A stretch of DNA of 5,305 nucleotides from Planctomycetota bacterium (GTDB lineage Bacteria > Planctomycetota > UBA8108 > UBA1146 > JAJFFE01). The notes beneath the pieces were generated by a model. That model did not search any database, had not been told where the DNA came from, and was given only the letters and a program-made list of their open reading frames with translations. Below, one piece after another: positions 1 through 5,305 of the stretch. Each line of letters begins with the position of its first letter. Position 1 is the first letter of the stretch. A program made the position numbers and the translations under genes. The stretch covers positions 1 through 5,305 of the forward strand of contig JAGQRC010000313.1 in the NCBI GenBank assembly GCA_020425835.1. Direction: 5' to 3'.

Positions 1-2551
1 CGACCGCGCGAGTGCTCCGGAGATACCCGAGCTCGATGCTCTCCACGAACAACAGGCCGAGCGCGCCGGTGGGGATCGTGTCGATCGTGACGTCGTGCAC
101 GCCCGGCGCGAGGACTCCCGGAATCTCGAACGTCGCTCCGAACGGACCGATCCCGTTGTGCTCGAGATCGCCGACGATGGTGCCGTCGATCGCGACGCGG
201 AGGTGATGGTCCGGCGTTCCGAGCGGATCCGCGGTCACCGCCTCGCCCGATACGGTCAAGGTCGCGGCGGCGCCCCAGTGCGCGTCGTGGATCGCGATCG
301 GGAAGCTCGCGAAGTCACCGGCGACGGCCGTCGTGACCAGCAGCGTGTCGAAGAAGTGGTCTCGCCCTTCTCCGTCGATCAGCGACGCGACGTACAGCGC
401 GTTGTCGGCTCTCGTCGACCGGGCCGGAGTCGTGTCGAGGGGCGTTGCGACGCTCCACTGCGTACCGTCGATCTCCTCGAGCGCGAGCCCACCCGTCCCG
501 TCGGTCCGAACCGTGTAGACCTCGGTGGTGTCCGGGATGATCGAGGGCATCGTCGGAGCGACGAAGAGGATCGTGTCGCCCGGGTCGAAGGTTCCGTCCG
601 CGCCGCCCTCGATCGTGAACGGCCACGGTTCACCGAGGCGTTCCACGCTCAGGCGGGAGATCGGACCGGTGGCGTCGACTCCGACCCGTGCGAGATCCAT
701 CGCGTCGACACGGATGACACCGGACGAATCCACCCGCAGCGCAGCGCGACTCGCAGCGGGTGCCGCAGTGCTCGCCGGAGGTGCGGCCGGTGGTCCGGTC
801 GGCGCCGCGACGAGCGCGGCGCTCGCCGACGCGCTTCCCAGCGACGGTGTCGCGCGTCCGATCGTCGACCGGTGGCCGAAACGGTCGATGAGCACCAGCT
901 CGTAGCGGGTCGAGACGGAAACGGGGCGTGGGTCTCGGCACGTGTACCGGTCGCCCGCCGCGCCGCCGCGCGCGGGAACGACGGGGCTGGTCCAGGCGAG
1001 CCGATTCCGATCGTGCCGCTCGACCTGGAAACCGGCGACTCGCCACTCGGCGTCGGTCATCCACTCGACGTCGCAGCCCGCGGCCTGCGTGACCGCGCGG
1101 AAGTCGCGCAGCACGACCGGTGTCGTCGTTCCCCATTGCACGAATCCAGGATTCACCGTGCCGGCGCTGTTGTCGTTCTCGCCGGCGGGCCCTCCGAACC
1201 CGGTCCCGTTGGTGTCATCGTCGTACGGGTCGATGACGATGGGCTCGACCGCACCGTTCGTCTCGACGTTGAACGCGAGGTTGGCGTTGGTGTCGAAGAA
1301 CTGGAGGGACGAAAGGGTGTGCGGGTCGTCGTTCCCGTCGATCCGCAGCAGTCGTCCGCCGGGCGCTCCCTCGTCGAAGAAGGTGTGGTCGAGTCGGTCG
1401 ATCGCGTCGACGAAGGGGGTGTCGATGATGTGCAGGCCGTTGGTGTCGGTGTATCTCACGTAGGCGTAGGCGGCGCGCACCCTCCCTCCCGGTTGGATCG
1501 TGAACGCGTAACGCCCCGGTGGAGCGACGCTCGTGATCAGCGCGAGATCCCCGGTCGGTGAGGCGTCGCCGAGCAACTCGAGGAGACCTCCCGCCTCGAC
1601 CGCGAGTGCCGATCCGTTGCCGAGCGAGAGGGTCGAGCCGGGCTGGACGTCGAGAGTGCCACGGACCCGCGCATTGCGGAGGACGGAGACGGCGCGACCG
1701 TCGTCGATGCGGAACGTGCCGTCATCGACGACGAGATTCTCGCCGATCTCGAGCTCGGACATCGCGGTGACGCGCGTGCCGTTCTCCACTCGGACGGTGG
1801 CGAAGTCCGCGGTGCCGGTGGCGACGATTCGGCTCGTCGATCCTCCGTCGAACACGACGCGCTGGCTCGAGGCCACATGGGTGCCGTCGCTCGTCCAGTC
1901 GCCGCCCACTCGCGTATCGCCGCCCGAGGGATCGACGTCGATCAGAGTGCCCCCGAGCGTCACGTCGTTGCGCACACTCAGTGACGCGTCGCCGCAGTCC
2001 ACGATCCCGCGTCGGTCGATCGTGAGACTCTCGACGTTGTGTGCTTGCCCCACGTTGCTGAGGAGGACGAGCCCACGGGAGATCGTGAGGTCTCCGCATC
2101 GGATGTCGGCCGCGAGTATCAGCGGGCTCAGCAGCGGTTTGTCGCAGACGATCTCGCCCGCGAAGTCGACCGGGAGGAAGACCGCGGCGATGTCGAAGAT
2201 CGACCCCCGACGGAAGTGGATGCGACCCGGCCCGACGATCGCAGTCGGATCCTCGATCGCGAGGTCGTCCCGAATCTCGACGGTCTCGCCGACGAGGGTC
2301 AGCGTGCCTCCGGTCTGGATCACGAGGTCCTGGCAGCGAGCGGTCCCGGTGAGCACGGGGTATCGCAGGAGTCCGCTCGGCACGAGAACATCGTCGTTGG
2401 TGTTCGGTACACCGGCGGTCCAGTTCGACGCGTCGAACCAGTCGTCATCGACGGCGCCGGTCCAGGTGGTCGCTCCCCGGGCGACCGAAGTCGCCAACGC
2501 GATGCCCAGCATCATCAAGGTCAGCCCGAACGATCGACCGCAGTATCGCAT
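1..2551 (-). CDS. Large secreted modular protein, C25 (gingipain-like) peptidase-type N-terminal part; 3' end outside window
   Basis: Frame-by-frame reading shows 850 codons with no stop from ATG at 2551 down to base 2, so the C-terminus is missing. The start is fixed by a near-perfect Shine-Dalgarno 6 bases upstream. Residues 1-27 form a signal peptide (Arg-containing n-region, hydrophobic LTLMMLGIALA, cleavage near VARGA), so export is expected. Residues 28-59 carry the TWTG...W..ASNW..GVP motif that often opens beta-helix-like surface proteins. Residues 60-331 are Gly/Thr/Val-rich strand repeats, including RVVFDGG at 231-236. Residues 479-563 resemble a fibronectin-III-like domain (VVLRDF, VEW, AGFQVERHD, PARGGA, YELVLIDRFG). 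An Ala/Pro/Ser/Thr linker runs to about 604. Residues 605-850 (RVDSSGVIRV, FDPGDTILF, DHFFDTLL, PDHHLRVAIDG) recall the region before the catalytic domain in large C25 cysteine peptidases. No catalytic His/Cys is in view, so protease function is inference and a non-enzymatic surface protein remains possible. The gene is divergent from the bamD-like gene. Confidence 0.92.
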   Translation of the reverse strand, partial: MRYCGRSFGLTLMMLGIALATSVARGATTWTGAVDDDWFDASNWTAGVPNTNDDVLVPSGLLRYPVLTGTARCQDLVIQTGGTLTLVGETVEIRDDLAIEDPTAIVGPGRIHFRRGSIFDIAAVFLPVDFAGEIVCDKPLLSPLILAADIRCGDLTISRGLVLLSNVGQAHNVESLTIDRRGIVDCGDASLSVRNDVTLGGTLIDVDPSGGDTRVGGDWTSDGTHVASSQRVVFDGGSTSRIVATGTADFATVRVENGTRVTAMSELEIGENLVVDDGTFRIDDGRAVSVLRNARVRGTLDVQPGSTLSLGNGSALAVEAGGLLELLGDASPTGDLALITSVAPPGRYAFTIQPGGRVRAAYAYVRYTDTNGLHIIDTPFVDAIDRLDHTFFDEGAPGGRLLRIDGNDDPHTLSSLQFFDTNANLAFNVETNGAVEPIVIDPYDDDTNGTGFGGPAGENDNSAGTVNPGFVQWGTTTPVVLRDFRAVTQAAGCDVEWMTDAEWRVAGFQVERHDRNRLAWTSPVVPARGGAAGDRYTCRDPRPVSVSTRYELVLIDRFGHRSTIGRATPSLGSASASAALVAAPTGPPAAPPASTAAPAASRAALRVDSSGVIRVDAMDLARVGVDATGPISRLSVERLGEPWPFTIEGGADGTFDPGDTILFVAPTMPSIIPDTTEVYTVRTDGTGGLALEEIDGTQWSVATPLDTTPARSTRADNALYVASLIDGEGRDHFFDTLLVTTAVAGDFASFPIAIHDAHWGAAATLTVSGEAVTADPLGTPDHHLRVAIDGTIVGDLEHNGIGPFGATFEIPGVLAPGVHDVTIDTIPTGALGLLFVESIELGYLRSTRAV

Positions 2552-2554
2552 CCG

Positions 2555-2562
2555 TCACCTCC
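2555..2562 (-). promoter_or_regulatory. Shine-Dalgarno of the secreted-protein gene
   Basis: On the minus strand this reads GGAGGTGA, fully complementary to the 3' end of 16S rRNA. The GGAGG core lies 6 bases before the ATG at 2551-2549. It decides the start of the minus-strand gene and predicts strong translation initiation. Confidence 0.85.
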
Positions 2563-2628
2563 GAACGGATCTTCGGGTCTGGCGCGGGTCCGTGAGTTCC
2601 GTAATTGTCCGCGGGGGAACCAGTCCGC

Positions 2629-2647
2629 TCGGGGTTTCTCACCCCGA
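2629..2647. repeat. Perfect 6-bp inverted repeat in the divergent intergenic region
   Basis: TCGGGG (2629-2634) and CCCCGA (2642-2647) are exact inverted copies separated by 7 bases (TTTCTCA). The pair sits near the middle of the 161-base region between the two divergent genes, about 66 bases from the BamD-like start and 78 from the secreted-protein start. It could be an operator half-site pair or a small hairpin. No T-run follows on either strand, so it does not look like a terminator. In GC-rich DNA a match of this size can arise by chance. Confidence 0.3.
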
Positions 2648-2684
2648 TCCCTTCGTTGCCCTGTCCGCGCGCGACCGATTCGCC

Positions 2685-2690
2685 GATAAT
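2685..2690 (+). promoter_or_regulatory. Weak candidate -10 box for the bamD-lptE-ftsH run
   Basis: GATAAT at 2685-2690 differs from the sigma-70 -10 consensus TATAAT at one position and stands out in GC-rich surroundings. The -35 position at 17-18 bases spacing (around 2661-2667) is a poor match. TTGCCC at 2656-2661 is better but lies 23 bases away, which is too far. Transcription starting just after it would leave a very short leader before the ribosome-binding site at 2700-2706. No convincing promoter was found for the minus-strand gene in this region. Confidence 0.2.
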
Positions 2691-2699
2691 CTCGCGCCC

Positions 2700-2706
2700 A
2701 AGGAGG
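2700..2706 (+). promoter_or_regulatory. Shine-Dalgarno of the bamD-like gene
   Basis: AAGGAGG ends 6 bases before the ATG at 2713. It selects this ATG over the in-frame TTG at 2605, which would extend the protein by 36 residues but has no comparable ribosome-binding site and would place extra sequence in front of the signal peptide. Confidence 0.85.
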
Positions 2707-2712
2707 CGATCG

Positions 2713-3717
2713 ATGTTTCTCGAAACTCGCGATCCGACTCGTCGGTTCCGCTCCGCGATCCTCGCAGTTCCCACGCTCGTCGGGACGGGCACGAGGGCGG
2801 ACCCCGCATGGCGCCGGGACACGGAACAGGGCTGGACCAATGCCGACCGAGCGATTCCCAGCACCCCCGAGCGGCTGCTCGCCGAGTCCGATGAGGCGTT
2901 CGCGGCGGAGCGCTACGACGAAGCGGCGTTGGGCTACCGGCTCCTGATCGACTCCCACCCTTCCGCAGAGCAGGTGCCGCGAGCGTACGTCCAGCTGATG
3001 GAGTCGCGGTTTCGATCGAAGGACTACGACGAATGTCTCGAGGTGATCGACGCGATCCTCGCGCGAAAGCCGGACGCGGAGACGGTCTCGTTGGTGATCC
3101 GACGGAAGTACGAGATCGGGACGGCCTATCTCGCCGGGGCGCGACGCCGCGTGTTCGGGATCTCGGTCAGCGCCGAGGATGAGGGCATCAGCGTGCTCGA
3201 CTCGCTGGTCGAGCGGTTCCCCTATCAACCGTACTCGGATGATGCGCTCTACCACATCGGCGCGCACTTCCAGAACCGTGAGCAGTACCTCGACGCCGAA
3301 GTCGTGTACGAGCGGCTCATTAGGGACTATCCCCAAAGTGATTGGGCGAGCCTGGCCGAATACCAGATCGGAGCCTCGGCGCTCAGCCGGTTGAAGGGAG
3401 TGGAGTACGACTTCGCTCCGGTCGACGAGGCCGAGCGACGCTTCCGCCGCTACCTCCGCCTGCACCCGGGCGGCGACCGGGCGGAGGCGGCCGATCGGGG
3501 GCTGACGACGGTCAGCCGGCTTCGCGCCGAGAAGCTCTTCGGAATCGCCCAGTTCTATCAACGGGAAGGGAAGCCCACCGCGGTCCGGACCTACCTGCAG
3601 CGATTGCTGCGGGACCACCCCGAAGCGCCGGTTGCCGACAAGGCTCGAGACCTGCTCCGCAAGATCACCGCGCGGAGCGAGCCGACTCCCGAGGAACCCG
3701 AGGGAGAGCAACCGTGA
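2713..3717 (+). CDS. bamD: BamD-like outer membrane assembly TPR protein
   Basis: The product is 334 residues. BamD is the essential periplasm-facing TPR subunit of the Bam complex, which inserts beta-barrel proteins into the outer membrane. TPR-like helical repeats cover about residues 52-120 (PERLLAESDEAFAAERYDEA, then YRLLIDSHP), 155-225 (LVERFPYQPYSDDALYHIGA, YERLIRDYPQSDWASLAEY) and 236-316. The last stretch (RLRAEKLFGIAQFYQREGKP, LQRLLRDHP) closely follows the C-terminal pattern of known BamD. The protein is longer than E. coli BamD (about 245 residues), with an extra Pro/Glu-rich tail (EPTPEEPEGEQP). Residues 11-29 look like a signal peptide (RFRSAILAVPTLVG...TRA), but there is no lipobox cysteine, and the only cysteine is in the second repeat (108). 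BamD is normally a lipoprotein, so this one may be soluble in the periplasm or held by partners. Another periplasmic TPR protein of the COG4105 type is the main alternative. The stop codon overlaps the lptE-like start. Confidence 0.8.
   Translation: MFLETRDPTRRFRSAILAVPTLVGTGTRADPAWRRDTEQGWTNADRAIPSTPERLLAESDEAFAAERYDEAALGYRLLIDSHPSAEQVPRAYVQLMESRFRSKDYDECLEVIDAILARKPDAETVSLVIRRKYEIGTAYLAGARRRVFGISVSAEDEGISVLDSLVERFPYQPYSDDALYHIGAHFQNREQYLDAEVVYERLIRDYPQSDWASLAEYQIGASALSRLKGVEYDFAPVDEAERRFRRYLRLHPGGDRAEAADRGLTTVSRLRAEKLFGIAQFYQREGKPTAVRTYLQRLLRDHPEAPVADKARDLLRKITARSEPTPEEPEGEQP
3701..3708 (+). promoter_or_regulatory. Shine-Dalgarno of the lptE-like gene, inside the bamD-like 3' end
   Basis: AGGGAGAG lies 8 bases before the ATG at 3717, within the last codons of the upstream gene. 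With the ATG sharing one base with the upstream TGA, it supports translational coupling and this start. A GTG immediately upstream at 3714 is in frame and would add one residue. Confidence 0.6.
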
Positions 3718-4202
3718 TGCGAGGTGTGTGCGGGATCGGACTGCTCGTCGCTTGTCTCGGGTGCGGATACTCGTTCGGCTACCGGCTACCGGATGGCGTG
3801 CGAACCCTGAGTGTCCCGACCTTCGACAACCAGACTTTCCCTCTCCGGCGAGAAGTGGAGTTCGATCTGACCCGTGCGGTCCGACGCGAGCTCCTGCTGG
3901 GCACCGACGCGGACGTGGTCAACGGTGACCGTGCCGACGCCGTCCTCCACGGCACCATCCGTCGCTTCGACGAACGGGTGTTGTCCGAGGGACGGAGCGA
4001 CGTGGTCCAGGAGTCCAGCATCCTCGTCGAGGTCCGAGTGAAGTTGGTGAAGTCCGTCGACGGGAGCGTTCTCTTCGACCAGGTCATCTCCGACCATGCC
4101 GCCTTCTCGGTGGTGGCGGGGGAGACGGTCGACGACGCTCGACGCGAGGCGATCAACGAAATCGCCGAGCGCCTCGTGGCAGAACTCGAAGCCTGGGAGT
4201 GA
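3717..4202 (+). CDS. lptE: LptE-like LPS-assembly lipoprotein
   Basis: The product is 161 residues. LptE is the outer-membrane lipoprotein that plugs and assists the LptD barrel when lipopolysaccharide is delivered to the cell surface. A very short signal peptide (MRGVCGIGLLVACLGC) is followed by GYSF, matching the usual LptE start in which the lipidated cysteine directly precedes Gly-Tyr/Trp. C16 is therefore the likely lipidated residue, although LVAC at C13 is a better classical lipobox. Residues 26-41 (DGVRTLSVPTFDNQTF) and REVEFDLTRAVRREL at 45-59 are typical of the LptE family in non-proteobacterial phyla. The segments DAVLHGTIRRF (74-84), SILVEVRVKLV (101-111) and SVLFDQVI (117-124) fit the alternating beta strands, and a terminal helix ends in ERLVAELEAW. 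The length is normal. The start overlaps the previous stop by one base (TGATG), so coupled translation with the BamD-like protein is likely. LptD is not in the window. Confidence 0.85.
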   Translation: MRGVCGIGLLVACLGCGYSFGYRLPDGVRTLSVPTFDNQTFPLRREVEFDLTRAVRRELLLGTDADVVNGDRADAVLHGTIRRFDERVLSEGRSDVVQESSILVEVRVKLVKSVDGSVLFDQVISDHAAFSVVAGETVDDARREAINEIAERLVAELEAWE

Positions 4203-4226
4203 GCCGTCTCGCCGTTTCGCGGTGAA

Positions 4227-4248
4227 GCGCCCTCCCTCGAAAGGGCGC
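4227..4248 (+). promoter_or_regulatory. Hairpin overlapping the ftsH ribosome-binding site
   Basis: GCGCCCT (4227-4233) is an exact inverted copy of AGGGCGC (4242-4248), giving a GC-rich 7-bp stem with an 8-base loop. The only Shine-Dalgarno candidate for ftsH, AAAGGG (4240-4245), lies largely in the 3' arm, 10 bases before the GTG start. If it forms in mRNA, the stem would hide the ribosome-binding site. No T-run follows, so it is not a typical terminator. That the structure regulates ftsH is inference. Confidence 0.4.
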
Positions 4249-4255
4249 GTCGATC

Positions 4256-5305
4256 GTGAATGGCCCGTTGCCTCCGGCTCAACCGGAACGTCCTCCGACC
4301 TCTCGCGTGGTCGGCATTCTGCTGCTCTTCCTCGCCTTCGTCCTGTTCTTCGTCATCCCCGTCGGTCGCGGCGAAGCGCAGCAGGACTACTCCCGAGTCC
4401 GCGAGGCGCTCCGCAACGGCGAGATCGAATCGATGACCGTCGTGGTCGCCGAGAATCGGATCCACGGCCAGTTCGCCCCCAAGGCGCCGGGGGAGACGGG
4501 CGAGGGTTTTCGAACCGTCGTCCCGACCGACGACCTGCTGACCGAGATCCTCGGCGAGGTCGAGACGTACAACCGTGAGCACCCGACCCGGGCGATCGCG
4601 GTGCAGGTCCAGCCGCGCGCCAGCGCCTACTTGATCGCGATGATCCAGATCCTCCCGTGGCTCCTGATCGGTGGGATCATCATCGCTCTCGTCTGGCGAC
4701 ATCAGAAGATGGTGGGGAGCGGCAACGGTCACTCGTTCGGCAAGAGCCGCGCACGGCTGGCGACCCCGGGGGGCAAGGTCACCTTCGCGGATGTCGCCGG
4801 CGTCGAGGAAGCGAAGGACGAGGTCTTCGAGGTCATCGAGTTCCTCCGCGATCCGGAGCGCTTTCGTCGGCTCGGCGGACGGATTCCGCGCGGCGTCCTG
4901 CTCGTCGGTCCGCCGGGAACCGGCAAGACCCTGCTGGCCCGCGCGGTCGCCGGCGAGGCGGGCGTCCCGTTCTTCTCGATCTCCGGCTCCGACTTCGTCG
5001 AGATGTTCGTCGGCGTCGGTGCGTCCCGAGTTCGAGACCTGTTCCGCCAGGCGCGAGAGCACGCGCCGTGCATCGTCTTCCTCGATGAGATCGACGCGGT
5101 CGGCCGGCGTCGTGGAGTGACGGCGGCCGGAGGCTCGGAGGAGCGGGAGCAGACGCTCAACGCGATCCTCGTCGAGATGGACGGTTTCGAGTCCGACTCC
5201 GGGGTGATCGTCGTGGCGGCGTCCAACCGACCCGATGTCCTGGATCCGGCCCTCCTGCGACCGGGCCGCTTCGATCGAGAGATCACCGTCGACTTGGCGG
5301 ACATG
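4256..5305 (+). CDS. ftsH: ATP-dependent zinc metalloprotease FtsH, N-terminal 350 residues; 3' end outside window
   Basis: FtsH is a hexameric inner-membrane AAA+ protease that extracts and degrades damaged membrane proteins and some short-lived regulators. The frame is open to the window edge. The start is GTG at 4256: the nearest upstream in-frame stop is TGA at 4223 and no ATG occurs before codon 60. A Pro-rich cytoplasmic tip (residues 2-15) leads into TM1 (about 18-37). A small periplasmic domain follows (38-123), then TM2 (about 125-148). The AAA module has FGKSRAR (161-167), [13 protein letters not shown] (175-187), Walker A GPPGTGKT (218-225, K224), pore loop FVG (251-253), Walker B IVFLDE (273-278), and a second region of homology with sensor N324 and arginine fingers R335 and R338. 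The HEAGH zinc-protease motif lies beyond the window. The loop [13 protein letters not shown] replaces the common GAGLGGGHDEREQ at the same length. It lies 53 bases after lptE and is probably cotranscribed. A hairpin may cover its ribosome-binding site. Confidence 0.97.
   Translation, partial: MNGPLPPAQPERPPTSRVVGILLLFLAFVLFFVIPVGRGEAQQDYSRVREALRNGEIESMTVVVAENRIHGQFAPKAPGETGEGFRTVVPTDDLLTEILGEVETYNREHPTRAIAVQVQPRASAYLIAMIQILPWLLIGGIIIALVWRHQKMVGSGNGHSFGKSRARLATPGGKVTFADVAGVEEAKDEVFEVIEFLRDPERFRRLGGRIPRGVLLVGPPGTGKTLLARAVAGEAGVPFFSISGSDFVEMFVGVGASRVRDLFRQAREHAPCIVFLDEIDAVGRRRGVTAAGGSEEREQTLNAILVEMDGFESDSGVIVVAASNRPDVLDPALLRPGRFDREITVDLADM

Noticed and set aside
740..860. Simple-sequence repeat in the Ala/Pro-rich linker
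   Set aside because: The DNA shows no exact tandem unit. It is biased composition encoding a flexible linker between the fibronectin-like and C25-associated regions.
95..1561. 488-codon plus-strand open frame
   Set aside because: It is codon-aligned antisense to the minus-strand secreted-protein gene. Its product is Arg/Asp/Val-rich with no domain, signal peptide or ribosome-binding site. Long antisense frames are expected opposite GC-rich coding sequence.
1533..2894. 453-codon plus-strand open frame
   Set aside because: It overlaps the start of the secreted-protein gene, the whole intergenic region and the start of the BamD-like gene. The product is low-complexity Ser/Thr/Arg/Pro sequence with no recognisable domain.
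2521..3711. 396-codon minus-strand open frame
   Set aside because: It lies antisense to the BamD-like gene, which has clear TPR homology and a strong ribosome-binding site. The antisense product has no recognisable features.
3342..3716. Upstream extension of the lptE-like frame into the bamD-like gene
   Set aside because: The frame is open, but the extra residues are an Arg/Gly/Pro-rich shadow of the TPR gene. The lipoprotein signal begins at 3717, just after a Shine-Dalgarno.
4227..4248. Rho-independent terminator between lptE and ftsH
   Set aside because: The stem is GC-rich but no T-run follows, and the ftsH start lies only 8 bases beyond it. A translational role is more plausible.
3779..5062. 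427-codon minus-strand open frame
   Set aside because: It lies antisense to the lptE-like gene and to ftsH, both recognised by conserved motifs.

Overview
The window is GC-rich chromosomal DNA from a Gram-negative, outer-membrane-bearing bacterium. Planctomycetota or a neighbouring phylum is the best guess. The reasons are the mix of a BamD-like protein, an LptE-like lipoprotein and FtsH with a large modular secreted protein, and the FtsH wording '[16 protein letters not shown]', which I remember as typical of planctomycetes. This taxonomic guess comes from memory of family sequences, not from a search.

The layout is divergent. Bases 1-2551 are almost entirely one minus-strand gene that starts at 2551 and runs off the left edge without a stop. 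Its first 850 codons encode a signal peptide, a beta-strand-rich repeat region, a fibronectin-III-like domain, an Ala/Pro linker, and a region like the one that precedes the catalytic domain in large gingipain-type (C25) peptidases. A 161-base intergenic region (2552-2712) follows. It holds strong Shine-Dalgarno sequences for both flanking genes, a perfect 6-bp inverted repeat and a weak -10-like box.

The right half is a plus-strand, operon-like run. A BamD-like TPR protein (2713-3717) overlaps an LptE-like lipoprotein (3717-4202) by one base. After a 53-base gap comes the N-terminal 350 codons of FtsH (from 4256, running off the right edge). BamD belongs to outer-membrane protein insertion, LptE to lipopolysaccharide insertion, and FtsH is the inner-membrane quality-control protease. 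The run therefore looks like an envelope-biogenesis and quality-control cluster. The large secreted protein is transcribed away from it and need not be related.

No RNA gene, CRISPR array, insertion sequence or attachment site was seen. Every stretch longer than 300 bases is covered by a gene. The other long open frames, on both strands, are shadows produced by high GC content. I found no clear novel multi-gene system. The points most worth a second look are the truncated secreted protein, the BamD-like protein that lacks a lipidation cysteine, and the hairpin that overlaps the ftsH ribosome-binding site.
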